Of a stretch of 64,000 nt of DNA, positions 26,316 to 36,041 are shown piece after piece. Within the stretch, counting starts at the first letter, position 1, and each line of letters starts with the position of its first letter. This stretch comes from JACMNW01 sp963708425 (GTDB taxonomy: Bacteria > Pseudomonadota > Alphaproteobacteria > Rhodobacterales > Rhodobacteraceae). The translations under genes and the position numbers were made by a program. The stretch covers positions 3,410,001 through 3,474,000 of the forward strand of contig OY970206.1 in NCBI GenBank assembly GCA_963708425.1. The letters are read 5' to 3'. The notes beneath the pieces are model-generated. The model saw nothing but the letters and a program-made list of their open reading frames with translations. It had not been told where the DNA came from and ran no database searches.

Positions 26316-27179
26316 TCAGTCATTGGCGCGGGGAAACAGCCCGCGCGGGCGCAGAAGAAGCACGATCACAAAGGCGATGTGGCCTGACAAAATCTGCCAT
26401 TCCGGGTTGATCGCGGCACCCAGCGCCTGCGCCACACCGATCACCAGCCCACCGGCCAGCGTGCCCCACAGGCTACCAAGGCCGCCGATGATCACCGCCT
26501 CGAAGGCATAAAGCAGGCGCGCGGGGCCGATGGACGGGTCGAAGTTCGACCGGGTCCCAAGGTAGAGCGCTGCAATCGTGGCCACGACCATGGCGATGCC
26601 GGTGGCCATGGCAAAGACGCGCTCTGGCCGGATGCCCATTAGCTGTGCGGTAACTGCGTCGTCCGATGTGGCGCGGAAGGCGCGGCCCAGCGCGGTGCGG
26701 TAGAAAAGCTGGTTCAACGCAAAGATCACCGCAACGGCCGACGCCAATGTGAGGACCGGCATTACCCCAAGCGTGATCGGGCCAAGAGACATAGCCTGCG
26801 CCTCGATAGCGCCCGCGGTCAGCTTCTGACTGTCGGCGGTAAAGCCTGCCAAGAGCGCGTTCTGCGTGACAACCGACAGGCCGAACGTCACCAAAAGTGG
26901 TGGCAAGATATCGGCACCCAGCACGCGGTTCAGAAGATAGGTCTGCAGCAACCACCCTACCGCGAACATCACAGGTGCCGCCAACAGCACCGCAAGAAAC
27001 GGATGTAGCCCGGTTGCGGTGGCGATGGTCAAGATCAGATAGGCCGCCAGAATGATCAGGTCGCCATGCGCCAGATTTACCAGCCGCATGATACCAAATA
27101 CCAGGCTCAAGCCAGCCGCGAATAGGGCATAGAGTCCGCCCAGCAGGATGCCTTGCATCAGTGTGTCGATCCAGATCAT
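26316..27179 (-). CDS. Branched-chain-amino-acid-type ABC permease, LivH family
   Basis: The start at 27179 (MIWIDTLMQG) is chosen because it overlaps the LivF stop by ATGA; the frame runs further upstream inside livF without homology. The 287-residue membrane protein shows LYALFAAGLSLVFGIMRLVNLAHGD near residue 17 and the cytoplasmic loop GRAFRATSDDAVTAQLMGI, both diagnostic of LivH. It forms the membrane channel with the LivM-type subunit. Confidence 0.9.
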   Translation of the reverse strand: MIWIDTLMQGILLGGLYALFAAGLSLVFGIMRLVNLAHGDLIILAAYLILTIATATGLHPFLAVLLAAPVMFAVGWLLQTYLLNRVLGADILPPLLVTFGLSVVTQNALLAGFTADSQKLTAGAIEAQAMSLGPITLGVMPVLTLASAVAVIFALNQLFYRTALGRAFRATSDDAVTAQLMGIRPERVFAMATGIAMVVATIAALYLGTRSNFDPSIGPARLLYAFEAVIIGGLGSLWGTLAGGLVIGVAQALGAAINPEWQILSGHIAFVIVLLLRPRGLFPRAND

Positions 27180-27889
27180 GCGTGGCTCACTCCGAAATAA
27201 GCGTCGTGAATGGCATCGCGCGACAGATCGGTCGGGCGGCCCGACAGTGTGAAGCGTCCCGCCATCATGCAATAGACCCGGTCGGCCACTTTCAACGCTT
27301 GGCCGATATCCTGTTCCACCACGATGATAGAGGTGCCGCATTCTCGGATCTGCGGGAAGGCCGCGTAGATTTCCTTGATGACAACGGGGGCGAGGCCAAG
27401 GCTCAACTCGTCGCACAGCAGCACCTCGGGGTTCGACATCAGGGCGCGCCCAATGGCAACCATCTGTTGCTGCCCGCCTGAAAGCGCCGTGCCCGGATGA
27501 TGCCGCCGCTCGCGCAGAATGGGGAACAACTCTTGGACCCGGTCCAGCGTCCAATGGCCATTGCCCTGCCGGGCATGTGCGCCGATCAGCAGGTTTTCCT
27601 CAACAGATAGTGAAGGGAATAGCCGCCGTCCTTCAGGCACCATTGAAATCCCCCGCAGCAGAATATCGGGGGCTTTTACGCGGGTAATCTCTTGCCCCGC
27701 GAGCGTAATGCTGCCGCCCGTTACACGGGCCACCCCGGTGATGGTGCGCATCAGTGTGGTCTTGCCCGCACCATTAGCACCGATGATCGCCACCGTCTCG
27801 CCCCGGTCAAGGTGCAGGTTCACGCCGAACAGTGCCTGAAAATCCCCATAGTGAGCGATCAGGCCCGCAATCTGCAGCAGCGCGCTCAT
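27176..27889 (-). CDS. ABC transporter ATP-binding protein, LivF family
   Basis: The product has 237 residues with Walker A GANGAGKTT near residue 37, signature LSGGQQQMVAIGRALM, Walker B VLLCDELSLGLAP, and the switch region VVEQDIGQAL. The Walker B Glu is present in DELSLGL. The sequence resembles LivF rather than LivG in the short region between Q-loop and signature. It overlaps both livG and livH by four bases, indicating one transcript. Confidence 0.9.
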   Translation of the reverse strand: MSALLQIAGLIAHYGDFQALFGVNLHLDRGETVAIIGANGAGKTTLMRTITGVARVTGGSITLAGQEITRVKAPDILLRGISMVPEGRRLFPSLSVEENLLIGAHARQGNGHWTLDRVQELFPILRERRHHPGTALSGGQQQMVAIGRALMSNPEVLLCDELSLGLAPVVIKEIYAAFPQIRECGTSIIVVEQDIGQALKVADRVYCMMAGRFTLSGRPTDLSRDAIHDAYFGVSHA

Positions 27890-28605
27890 GCCTCGATCCC
27901 CAGATAAATCTCTCGCACGTCGGGCGAGGCCATCACGTCATCCGGCGGGCCGATCATCAGCATCTTGCCAAAGTTCAGTACCATTAGCCGTTCAACGACC
28001 GAGTTCAGCGCATGCAGGACATGCTCGATCCAGATGATCGCGGTGCCTTCGGCGTGAATGGACTTGATTGTAGCCACCAGTTCCACGCATTCACCATCGG
28101 TCAGACCGCCTGCGATTTCATCCAGCAGGATCACGCGGGGCCTTGTCGCCATGGCGCGGGCCAGTTCCAGCCGCTTGCGCTGCAACAACGGTAAACCGCC
28201 AGACGGGTTTTGCGCCACCGGGGCGAGGCCGGTACGCGCCAGAATGCTCATGCAAAAAGCAGGTGCGTCCTGGGCTGACACGCTGCCACCAAATCGTGCC
28301 GCGACCAGCAGGTTTTCATACACTGACAGCCCCCCGAAGGGCTGTGGTATCTGGAATGATCGCCCGATACCGCTGGCGCAGCGCTGCATTGGCGTCTCGC
28401 CCGTCACGTCATGCCCGTCAAGCATCACTCGGCCACGGTCGGCGCGGATCGTTCCTGTGATCAGATTGAACAACGTCGATTTCCCCGCGCCATTCGGCCC
28501 GATGATGCCCAAGGCCTCGCCGGCATTCAGATCGAAGCTGACATCATCCGTCACCTTGAGTGCGCCGAACGCTTTTGACACGGAGTTGAGGGAAAGGATC
28601 GGCAT
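27886..28605 (-). CDS. ABC transporter ATP-binding protein, LivG family
   Basis: The product has 239 residues with Walker A GPNGAGKST near residue 36, the LivG-type FNLITGTIRADRGRVMLDG, Q-loop IGRSFQIPQPF, and Walker B VILLDEIAGGLTDGE. The signature region reads SGGLPLLQRKRLELARAMA, where the usual LSxGQ is altered to LPLLQRKRLELARA as in LivG proteins. The gene is the second of the importer operon after the binding protein, 54 bases downstream of it. Confidence 0.9.
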   Translation of the reverse strand: MPILSLNSVSKAFGALKVTDDVSFDLNAGEALGIIGPNGAGKSTLFNLITGTIRADRGRVMLDGHDVTGETPMQRCASGIGRSFQIPQPFGGLSVYENLLVAARFGGSVSAQDAPAFCMSILARTGLAPVAQNPSGGLPLLQRKRLELARAMATRPRVILLDEIAGGLTDGECVELVATIKSIHAEGTAIIWIEHVLHALNSVVERLMVLNFGKMLMIGPPDDVMASPDVREIYLGIEA

Positions 28606-28659
28606 GACTGGCTCGGTTTGGGGAGGGGCCCCGGCGGTTGGTCGCCGGGGCCATCTGAC

Positions 28660-29934
28660 TTACGACAGGGTTTCCAACGTGCCGCCGAGTGGAATCTCGG
28701 GTGCATTGGCGTTTTCGACGATCACCAGATCAAAGGTGCCGTCCTCCTTGCGCCGCCACTGCCCGCCGACCAGCGGGGTTTTCGAGACGTTCTTGCGGGC
28801 AAATTCCGGCACGTTGTCGCGGCCCCACTGGATCTTGCCGACCACGGTGTCGAGATTGGTCGCCGCAATCGCCTCGGCCAGCGCATCGCCGTCGGTCGGG
28901 TCTTCGGTGCGTGCGATCGCATCCGCCGCCACCTCGAACAGCGCATGGACAAAGCCGACAGGCATCGTCCACTGCCGCTTGGCCGCCGCTTCGAACGCTG
29001 CCGCCAATTCTGCAGCACTTTCACCTGTCAGCGAGGATTTGAAGGGGTGGTTCGGCGACCACCAAACTTCGGCGGTCAGGTTGTGGCCCAACTCGCCTAG
29101 GGCCGCGACACTTTCGGGGAACAGCAGCGCCTTGGCGACGGACACCAGCTTGGGATTGAAGCCCTGCTGCTTCGCTTGGGTCCAGAAAGTGGTAAAATCG
29201 GGCGGAATCGGAATACCCGTCATGATATCGCAGCCGGACTGTTTGAAAGCGTTGATCTGGGCGCTGAAATCGTCGGTCAGGTTCTGATAGCGCCCCGGAT
29301 CGGTCAGCTCGTACCCTGCTGCGGCAAGTGCGGGTGGCATTCCGACTTCCGAGGCCCAAGCATTGCCGTCACCGTCATTCGGCCAAAGTGCGCCAACCTT
29401 CTTGTTAGTGTCGACCGAGGCCCACATGTTCATGAAGGTCGAGACGTTGTCCTCCAGCCCCCAGAAGAAGTGGTAGACATAATCGAATTCTTGCCAGCTT
29501 GCCGGATCGGCCGGGTTGCCCTGCTGGCCGATGAACCAGGGCTGCCAGGGGGCCACGGTAGAGATGACCGGGATTTCCTCTTGCTCGGCGATGGAACAGA
29601 CAGGGTTCGTGGTTTCGGGCGTAGAGGCGACGAGGATCAGGTTCACTTCGTCGCGACTTATCAGTTCCTTCGCCACTTCGGCAGCGCGGTTCGGGTTCGA
29701 CTGGCTGTCCTTGACGATAACCTCGACATCCAACCCCATCCCCGGAGCCGCGGCGAGGAATTTCTCGACCATGAAGCTGTCGGCGGCGGAAAAGGCCGAC
29801 AGCGGACCGGTCTGTGGGCTGACGTAGCCGATTTTGAGTTTCTTGGTCTGTGCATAGGCTGGCAGCACAAGACCAGACCCGGATGCAACAGCCAAAGCTG
29901 CTCCGGATTTTAGCAGTCTGCGACGAGTAAGCAT
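28660..29934 (-). CDS. ABC transporter substrate-binding protein (Leu/Ile/Val-type, aromatic compound candidate)
   Basis: The start at 29934 is preceded by GGAGG. The 424-residue protein has a twin-arginine-like leader, RRRLLKSGAALAVASG, cleaved after AYA. The mature part has the type I periplasmic-binding fold of LivK relatives (KIGYVSPQTGPLSAF; LISRDEVNLILVASTPETTNP). It would deliver the substrate to the LivHMGF-type permease. Its position between ring-hydroxylating and ring-cleaving genes suggests a phenolic or aromatic acid ligand, which the sequence alone cannot confirm. Confidence 0.88.
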   Translation of the reverse strand: MLTRRRLLKSGAALAVASGSGLVLPAYAQTKKLKIGYVSPQTGPLSAFSAADSFMVEKFLAAAPGMGLDVEVIVKDSQSNPNRAAEVAKELISRDEVNLILVASTPETTNPVCSIAEQEEIPVISTVAPWQPWFIGQQGNPADPASWQEFDYVYHFFWGLEDNVSTFMNMWASVDTNKKVGALWPNDGDGNAWASEVGMPPALAAAGYELTDPGRYQNLTDDFSAQINAFKQSGCDIMTGIPIPPDFTTFWTQAKQQGFNPKLVSVAKALLFPESVAALGELGHNLTAEVWWSPNHPFKSSLTGESAAELAAAFEAAAKRQWTMPVGFVHALFEVAADAIARTEDPTDGDALAEAIAATNLDTVVGKIQWGRDNVPEFARKNVSKTPLVGGQWRRKEDGTFDLVIVENANAPEIPLGGTLETLS

Positions 29935-30065
29935 GTAGTTTCCTCCCATTTTGGTTTCATCGCCCAGATCGCTGGGCAGTTCTTGCTGCGGTCCGCTGGC
30001 TGTTGGTCGATAGGGCCGGATGCTATGTGGTCAAACGGCTGGGTTAGATTGCATGGCATCGCAAA

Positions 30066-30093
30066 AATATAACTTTAGGATATATTAACTCAA
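30066..30093 (-). promoter_or_regulatory. Candidate promoter for the importer operon
   Basis: On the minus strand TTGAGT (30093-30088) is followed 16 bases later by TATATT (30071-30066), close to a housekeeping -35/-10 pair, in a markedly AT-rich stretch of the otherwise GC-rich gap ahead of the binding-protein gene. Confidence 0.35.
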
Positions 30094-30157
30094 CCACCTC
30101 AGGCCGCAGGGGCGGGGCTGGATGCCTCGCGAAGCTGCCTGCTCGTGCCTGGGCCGG

Positions 30158-31804
30158 TTATTCCGCCGCCAATGCCGAAGCCGAGGTAACATGCAGCGAG
30201 GCCATCACCTTGTCGAACCGCCGTTGCAGCGCTTCGGGGCTGTTCGCGGTGATCGCCACATAGAAATCCGGGCGGATCAGCACGTACTTGGCGTCGATCG
30301 CCTTCAGCCATCGCTCAAACGTGCCCTCTGCATCCACCACTTCACAGTTGCCGCCGGGTGCGCACAGCCGCACGGCAAATCCGTCCAGCGCCGCAAGTTG
30401 AACGCGTTGCGTGGGCGAAAGCGCCTCGGCAGGATCAGTCTCGTAGCCGATCAGCGTCCAGCCATGACCCACAACCTGATCAAAGCGACCGCGCTGGCCC
30501 TTGGTTTCGACCACGCCCTGCACCGCAAGTTCCCCCGCATGGGCGCTTTCGTCACACCACGCACCGTGGCCCAACTGGCAGATATCGGTTGGTACTGGCT
30601 TTCCGGCCCGCGCCGCCAGATCGGCAATCATCGCCGCATTGCGCTTTGCCGCCACCGCCTCGTCTGCGATGCAGATGATCTGGCCCAACTCCTGGCTGAA
30701 GTTGATGTAATGCTTGGCATGTTCGATCCGCTCGGTGGTGTAGCTTTCCAGCACACCAAGGCCAAACTTGCCCTCCAGAATGCCGTTCAGGCGCCAGGCC
30801 ATTGCCACAGCATCACGGACCCCGGCGCACATGCCTTCGCCAGCAAAGGGTGGCATTAGGTGGGCGGCATCGCCACCGATCAGGCAACGGCCCTTGTTCC
30901 ACTGCTTGGCCCAGCGGGCCTGGAATTGGTAGACGGCGCTGCGTTCCAACTCGGTGTTCTCAGGGGTCACTCCCCACGGCTCCAACAACGCCCAAGCCTG
31001 TTCCGGCTTTTGCAGCTCATGTGCGGATTCGCCGGGCAGTACCATGAACTCCCACCGCCTCCGGGCCGGGCCGCCGACCAGCAGGCCGGGGCCGCCCGGA
31101 ACAATCGTGGTCGGGCGCTTGGGATCGCAGAGCTGCCATTGCGCCGGTTCATCGCCACGCGCGGTGACATAGTCGAAGCCGGGGATCATGTCGAGGATAA
31201 GCCAGTCGAAGAAATAGCCCTTGTCCTCGTTCTCGATCCCCAGCGCCTCGCGCACAAAGCTGTTGGCCCCATCAGTCCCCGCCACGAATTTTGCGCGCAG
31301 GGTGGTGCGGTCACCATTCGGGCCCACCTCTTCGGCGTTGCGCTGCAGCGACAGCGTCACGCCCGCGTCGTCCTGCTCCAGTGCGATGCCCTGCCAGCCG
31401 CGCATTAGCGTGACCGTGGGCAAGGTGGCCGCAATCGCCAGTAGCCGCTTTTCCATCATCGGCTGGTTGAACCAATAACGCACCCGCCAGCCGCTGGCCG
31501 ACTGGCTTTGCCAATCGACGATTTGAAGGTTCTGGCGGTCTGCCGTCTTCCAGTAATACAACTCATCATGATAGCTGATCGCCGGATCGGTTTCGGAGTC
31601 TATGCCCAGAGTGGCGAAAATTCGTGCGATTTCATGATCATAGGTCACTGCGCGTGGCAGTGCATAATGTGTGGTCCAGCGTTCTACCAGCGTCACGCGA
31701 TGGCCGCGTTGTCCCAACAGGATGGCCAACAGGGTGCCCACCGGTCCCGCACCAATGATCGCCACATCAGTCTCAACTGCCTCGTCTACCGATTTCACAG
31801 TCAT
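30158..31804 (-). CDS. FAD-dependent monooxygenase (MhpA / resorcinol hydroxylase-like)
   Basis: The product is a 548-residue class A flavoprotein hydroxylase. It has the FAD motif VAIIGAGPVGTLLAILLGQ near residue 14, the DG pair in FVAGTDGANSFVRE, and the GD motif GRCLIGGDAAHLMPPF near residue 300. It resembles 3-(3-hydroxyphenyl)propionate hydroxylase and the PheA/TfdB group. Because the cluster encodes hydroxyquinol cleavage, hydroxylation of resorcinol (or a related dihydroxybenzene) to hydroxyquinol is the most economical role. Divergent from a TetR gene. Confidence 0.85.
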   Translation of the reverse strand: MTVKSVDEAVETDVAIIGAGPVGTLLAILLGQRGHRVTLVERWTTHYALPRAVTYDHEIARIFATLGIDSETDPAISYHDELYYWKTADRQNLQIVDWQSQSASGWRVRYWFNQPMMEKRLLAIAATLPTVTLMRGWQGIALEQDDAGVTLSLQRNAEEVGPNGDRTTLRAKFVAGTDGANSFVREALGIENEDKGYFFDWLILDMIPGFDYVTARGDEPAQWQLCDPKRPTTIVPGGPGLLVGGPARRRWEFMVLPGESAHELQKPEQAWALLEPWGVTPENTELERSAVYQFQARWAKQWNKGRCLIGGDAAHLMPPFAGEGMCAGVRDAVAMAWRLNGILEGKFGLGVLESYTTERIEHAKHYINFSQELGQIICIADEAVAAKRNAAMIADLAARAGKPVPTDICQLGHGAWCDESAHAGELAVQGVVETKGQRGRFDQVVGHGWTLIGYETDPAEALSPTQRVQLAALDGFAVRLCAPGGNCEVVDAEGTFERWLKAIDAKYVLIRPDFYVAITANSPEALQRRFDKVMASLHVTSASALAAE

Positions 31805-31891
31805 TGCCAGCTCCCTCCCACATACCGTCTAAACCCGCCGCCCTACACACTGGATCGCCTCCTCGCGACGCCTGAGCAGCAATCTGACATG

Positions 31892-31923
31892 ATATTGAGC
31901 CATAAATGACTAGTCGTCAATAT
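31892..31923. promoter_or_regulatory. Inverted repeat in the monooxygenase/TetR intergenic region
   Basis: ATATTGA at 31892-31898 is repeated in inverse as TCAATAT at 31917-31923; a second palindrome GACTAGTC lies inside at 31908-31915. The site sits in the 267-base divergent region between the flavin monooxygenase and the TetR-family gene, where a TetR operator is expected. Confidence 0.45.
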
Positions 31924-32074
31924 TGATGATCAGCCGATTGTAAATTGTCTTGCCTCTTGATGGGTTCGTCGTGTTTTCAACACCTTGGAAAGCGGCACCG
32001 AAGGGAGACGGCCGTGGTTGAGGCTTTCGTCAAAGATGAATATAAGTCGTAGCTGAGTATGCCGGGAGTCCGTG

Positions 32075-32728
32075 ATGAGTGATGATTCGAAACAAGCCGA
32101 AGGACGGGTTGCCCGCCGCCAGCGCCGCAACCGCGATGCGCTGATCCGCGCAGCACGAGAAATCATGACTGAAAAGGGTGTCGAAGCGACCACCATGCTG
32201 GAGATCGCCGAGCGGGCCGATGTTGGGGCGGGTACAGTCTACAGTTACTTCAAATCGAAGGACGAACTGGCCATCGCAGTGCTTGAGACGCTGATGCACG
32301 ATCTTGCGGTGCGGATCGAAGCGGTCACCAACACGTTCGAGGACCCCGCGCAGGTCTATGCCTTTGGCATCCGCACAGTTCTGGATACTGCCATAAGCGA
32401 CGAGCGTTGGGCGCAGCTTCTCAACCGGTCAGAGGTCATTGCTGACGCCATGTTTCAGCGGATGGGTCCCTTTGCAATTCGTGACTTGCGACTTGCCTCG
32501 CAGGCGGGGCGGTTCGAGGTGTCGAATGCCGAACTGGTCTGGCGTCTGACCAGCCATGCGCTGATCGGTGCGGCCCTTGCCATTATCACAGGGCAACTGC
32601 CGGCCAGCGCGTCTGACCAGATCATAGTGCGCCTTCTGTGCATGACGGGCATCGGCACGAACGCAGCGGTTGAACTTGCCGCAAGACCGCGACCACAACT
32701 CGGGCAGTTGGAAGTGTCACCCAAGTAG
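32075..32728 (+). CDS. TetR-family transcriptional regulator
   Basis: The product has 217 residues from the ATG at 32075 (a GTG precedes it directly). The N-terminal helix-turn-helix is typical: RDALIRAAREIMTEKGVEATTMLEIAERADVGAGTVYSYFKSKDEL across residues 20-65 in overlapping blocks. The C-terminal ligand domain is family-specific. It is divergent from the flavin monooxygenase gene and likely represses it until a phenolic inducer binds; this is inferred from arrangement. Confidence 0.88.
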   Translation: MSDDSKQAEGRVARRQRRNRDALIRAAREIMTEKGVEATTMLEIAERADVGAGTVYSYFKSKDELAIAVLETLMHDLAVRIEAVTNTFEDPAQVYAFGIRTVLDTAISDERWAQLLNRSEVIADAMFQRMGPFAIRDLRLASQAGRFEVSNAELVWRLTSHALIGAALAIITGQLPASASDQIIVRLLCMTGIGTNAAVELAARPRPQLGQLEVSPK

Positions 32729-32907
32729 TCCGGGGGCGCGACAGGGCTTATCCTCTCCATCCTGCAATCAAACACAAGTTGCTTCCCGCGATAGGACACA
32801 GGGCATTCCGTCCCAATTACCGCCCAGTGGGGGCGCTTTCATTCAAAGCTGCGTGGCAATTAGGCGGGCTTTGCCGCCGACAAAGGCGAAAGGATCAAAT
32901 TGGTCAG

Positions 32908-34218
32908 TCATTCGCCAGATGGGTTGAGGCGGGGGTGAGTTTCTTCGCCCCACCACCACAAAAGCGCGCCAGAAAGGGCCATCGAGATGGCAACGAACCA
33001 AAACGCGGCCTCGGTCGATCCGTAAAGATGCGCGGCAAGTCCAAGACCAAGTGCGCCTATGGCGTAGCCAAGGTCGCGCCAGAACCGGTAGATCCCGATG
33101 GCAGACCCGCGCCAAGTGGGCGGGGAAATATCGGCCACTGCAGCCGAAAGGTTAGGGTAAAGCAGGGCCATCCCAAAACCTGTCACCGCCGCCGAAAATG
33201 ACCACCAGACAAAGCCATCCCCCAAAACGATCATTGCTGTTCCCGCACCAGCGACCATCATCCCGGCCACATTTGGCCAAAGCCTGCCGACGCGGTCCGA
33301 CAATCGGCCAGTGATCAGCTGTGATCCGCCCCAGACAAATCCATACATGCCGACGATCCAGCCTATTTGGGGCAAGTCCACGCCCTGATCGCGCAGGAAA
33401 ACCGGAAAAATGACCCAGATCAGCGCGTCCACGAATTTCTCGACCAATCCCGCCTGACTGATTGCCGCCAGCCGCCTGTCGCGCCACGACATCAGGGCAA
33501 ACACCTGCCAAGTGCTGGGGCTGTATGGCACATCCTTCGGATAGCGCGGGCGGAACATCACAGTTGCGTCTTTGCCAAGATGCGTGGCTGCTTCGGACTT
33601 TGCCCATGGCAAGGTGTCGCGCACCCAGAGCAGCGTCAGTATCAACCCTGTCGCCACCACCCCAAGCCCAAAGATCATCAGCCCAAGGCGGGGCCCAAAA
33701 GATGCGGCGGCATATGCAGTCAAGATCCCAGCCAGTGCCACCCCGACATAGCCCGAAAACTCGTTCAGCCCCAGCGTCAGCCCGCGCTGATCGGCCCGGG
33801 TGAAATCCAGCTTGGACGTCTGCGTCATCGACCAGCAAAGCCCCTGATTGACCCCCAGAAGCACCGTCGCCGCGACGATCCAACCCCAGCTGGGTGCCAA
33901 ATAGATCATCACCGGGATGGGGATTGCCGCGAGCCAGCCGATCACCAGCACCCGCTTGCGCCCGATCCGTTCTGACAGGCGCCCGGCGACAAAGTTGAGA
34001 ACCCCTTTGACTACCCCGAACGCAACCACAAACGAAGTCAGCAGCATGAACGACCCCTTGGCGACGCCAAACTCGGTTTCGGCCAGCGCGGGTACCACGG
34101 TGCGCATCATGCCGATCATAAATCCGACCAGCAACACCTGGATCAACTGATGAACGAACTGGGCAAGGTTTTCGCGAATGCCGATGCGATGGCTCTGGTT
34201 GGGTTGTAATGGTGTCAT
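32908..34218 (-). CDS. MFS transporter
   Basis: The start at 34218 follows a G-rich ribosome-binding stretch; 436 residues remain. Twelve hydrophobic segments and the MFS loop motif GRLSERIGRKRVLVIGW between helices 2 and 3 are visible, with a second related loop GRLSDRVGRLWPN in the C-terminal half. The substrate is unknown. It follows a SulP transporter gene on the same strand, so sulfur-anion or organic-anion transport is a weak suggestion. Confidence 0.85.
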   Translation of the reverse strand: MTPLQPNQSHRIGIRENLAQFVHQLIQVLLVGFMIGMMRTVVPALAETEFGVAKGSFMLLTSFVVAFGVVKGVLNFVAGRLSERIGRKRVLVIGWLAAIPIPVMIYLAPSWGWIVAATVLLGVNQGLCWSMTQTSKLDFTRADQRGLTLGLNEFSGYVGVALAGILTAYAAASFGPRLGLMIFGLGVVATGLILTLLWVRDTLPWAKSEAATHLGKDATVMFRPRYPKDVPYSPSTWQVFALMSWRDRRLAAISQAGLVEKFVDALIWVIFPVFLRDQGVDLPQIGWIVGMYGFVWGGSQLITGRLSDRVGRLWPNVAGMMVAGAGTAMIVLGDGFVWWSFSAAVTGFGMALLYPNLSAAVADISPPTWRGSAIGIYRFWRDLGYAIGALGLGLAAHLYGSTEAAFWFVAISMALSGALLWWWGEETHPRLNPSGE

Positions 34219-34274
34219 TCTGTCCCCCCCGTCCACCCTGTCGCACCGCGATCCGCGCACCGAAACCCCTGCCA

Positions 34275-36005
34275 TCAGGTCACCGGCAGGTCTGGTGTCA
34301 GCGTCTTGGCTGCATCGTATTGCGACAAGAACACCTGACCTGTCAGCTGATCAAGAAAATGCGACCGTTTCAGTCGGTCCATCACCGGTCCTTTAACCTC
34401 TGACAAGTGCAACTTCACCCCCATCTCGTTCAGGCGGTGATTGATCGCCTCGAGGCTTTCCAGCGCGCTGAGATCGATCTCGTTGATCGCCGAGCACATC
34501 AGAACCACATGCCTGATAGGGCATTCCGATGCGACGCGACCCGCGACGTAGTCCTCCAAGTACCGCGCGTTGGCGAAGTACAAACTCTCGTCGATGCGCA
34601 GCGTCAGAAGGCTTGGGTCCGTCAGCACCGCGTGTCGGTGGATATTACGGAAATGCTGAGTACCGGGGACAAGGCCCACTTCGGCGATATGCGGCCGCGA
34701 TGTTTTGTAAAGGTGCAGTGCGATCGACAAAATCACCCCCGCCGACACGCCCGCCTCGACACCCAAACCCAGAGTGAGCAAGATCGTCGCCGCGACCGAG
34801 ATGAAATCGGCGCGCGAATACGTCCAACTACGCGTCAGGATCGAGAAATCGACCAGCGACAGCACCGCCACAATGATGGTCGCCGCGAGCGTCGCCGTCG
34901 GCAGAAAATAGATCAACGGGGTTAGCGCCACCGCCGCCACTGCCAACCCGACGGCGGTAAACGCCCCCGCCGCTGCGGTTTCGGCCCCGGCGTCAAAATT
35001 TACCACCGACCGGGCAAACCCGCCGGTGACCGGATAGCCGCCCGTAAAGGCCGCGCCGATATTGGCCGCACCAAGACCGATCAATTCCTGATCAGGGTCG
35101 ATGCGCTGGCGCTTCTTGGCCGCAAGGGTCTGTGCGACAGAGATCGATTCCACAAATCCGATGACCGAGATCAACAGCGCTGGCAGCACCAGCAGCTTGA
35201 TCAGCTCTGGCGAAAACGACGGTAAGGTCAACGGCGGCAGACCCGAAGGCACCACCCCGACAACCCGCACCCCAAGGGTATCAAGCTCAAGCGCCCACAC
35301 CGCGACTGTCGATGCAACCACCGCCACGACCGGCCCGGCCTTGGTCAGCAGATCGGCAAGACGAGGCCCAAGCCCGATCTGGCGCAACTGCGGCTTCAGC
35401 CCCTTGCGCACCCAGAACAGAAACGTGGTGGCAGACACCCCTATGATAAGCGTGATCCAGTTCGTCATGGGCAGGTTTTGCACAAGCGATGTCAGCATCT
35501 CGGGCAGCGTATCGCCACCCGCGCTGATCCCCAAAATGTGGCGCAGCTGGCTGGTCGCAATCAAGATGCCAGAGGCCGTGATGAAACCGCCGATTACCGG
35601 ATGCGACAGGAAGTTTGCCAGAAACCCCAGCCTCAACACCCCCATCGCCAGAAGGATCGCACCCGACAACCCTGCCAACGTCAATGCGGCCACGGCATAT
35701 CCCATCGTGCCCTGTTCTGCGATACTCGCAATGGCCGATGCCGTCATCAGTGACACCACGGCAACCGGCCCGACCGCCAGCACCCGGCTGGTGCCGAATA
35801 TCGCATACAGGATGATCGGTGCTATCGAGGCATAAAGCCCTGCCTCAGGCGGCAAACCTGCAAGTAGCGCATAAGCCAACGACTGTGGGATCAGCATGAT
35901 CGTCACAATCAGTGCCGCCATCAGATCACCTGACAGCGCATTTCTGTCATAGCTGTTAGCCCATTGCAGGACCGGGAAGTAAGCGGTGAGGGGTTTGGCG
36001 GACAT
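34275..36005 (-). CDS. SulP-family anion transporter with C-terminal STAS domain
   Basis: The 576-residue protein begins with the SulP block PQSLAYALLAGLPPEAGLYAS after about 35 residues, and continues with GPVAVVSLMT and the sulfate-transporter motif region through about residue 420. A cytoplasmic STAS domain follows (LRIDESLYFANARYLEDYV; VLMCSAINEIDLSALESL). SulP proteins move sulfate, bicarbonate or other anions. Location next to sulfide-oxidation genes favours sulfate or a related sulfur anion. Confidence 0.9.
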   Translation of the reverse strand: MSAKPLTAYFPVLQWANSYDRNALSGDLMAALIVTIMLIPQSLAYALLAGLPPEAGLYASIAPIILYAIFGTSRVLAVGPVAVVSLMTASAIASIAEQGTMGYAVAALTLAGLSGAILLAMGVLRLGFLANFLSHPVIGGFITASGILIATSQLRHILGISAGGDTLPEMLTSLVQNLPMTNWITLIIGVSATTFLFWVRKGLKPQLRQIGLGPRLADLLTKAGPVVAVVASTVAVWALELDTLGVRVVGVVPSGLPPLTLPSFSPELIKLLVLPALLISVIGFVESISVAQTLAAKKRQRIDPDQELIGLGAANIGAAFTGGYPVTGGFARSVVNFDAGAETAAAGAFTAVGLAVAAVALTPLIYFLPTATLAATIIVAVLSLVDFSILTRSWTYSRADFISVAATILLTLGLGVEAGVSAGVILSIALHLYKTSRPHIAEVGLVPGTQHFRNIHRHAVLTDPSLLTLRIDESLYFANARYLEDYVAGRVASECPIRHVVLMCSAINEIDLSALESLEAINHRLNEMGVKLHLSEVKGPVMDRLKRSHFLDQLTGQVFLSQYDAAKTLTPDLPVT

Positions 36006-36041
36006 GAGAAACGACCAGTACTAAAGAGGAAAGGTATATAT

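Noticed and set aside
27180..27554. Longer LivH reading frame beginning at 27554
   Set aside because: The extension is antiparallel in meaning to livF codons in another frame and lacks homology; the ATGA overlap at 27179 gives the true start.
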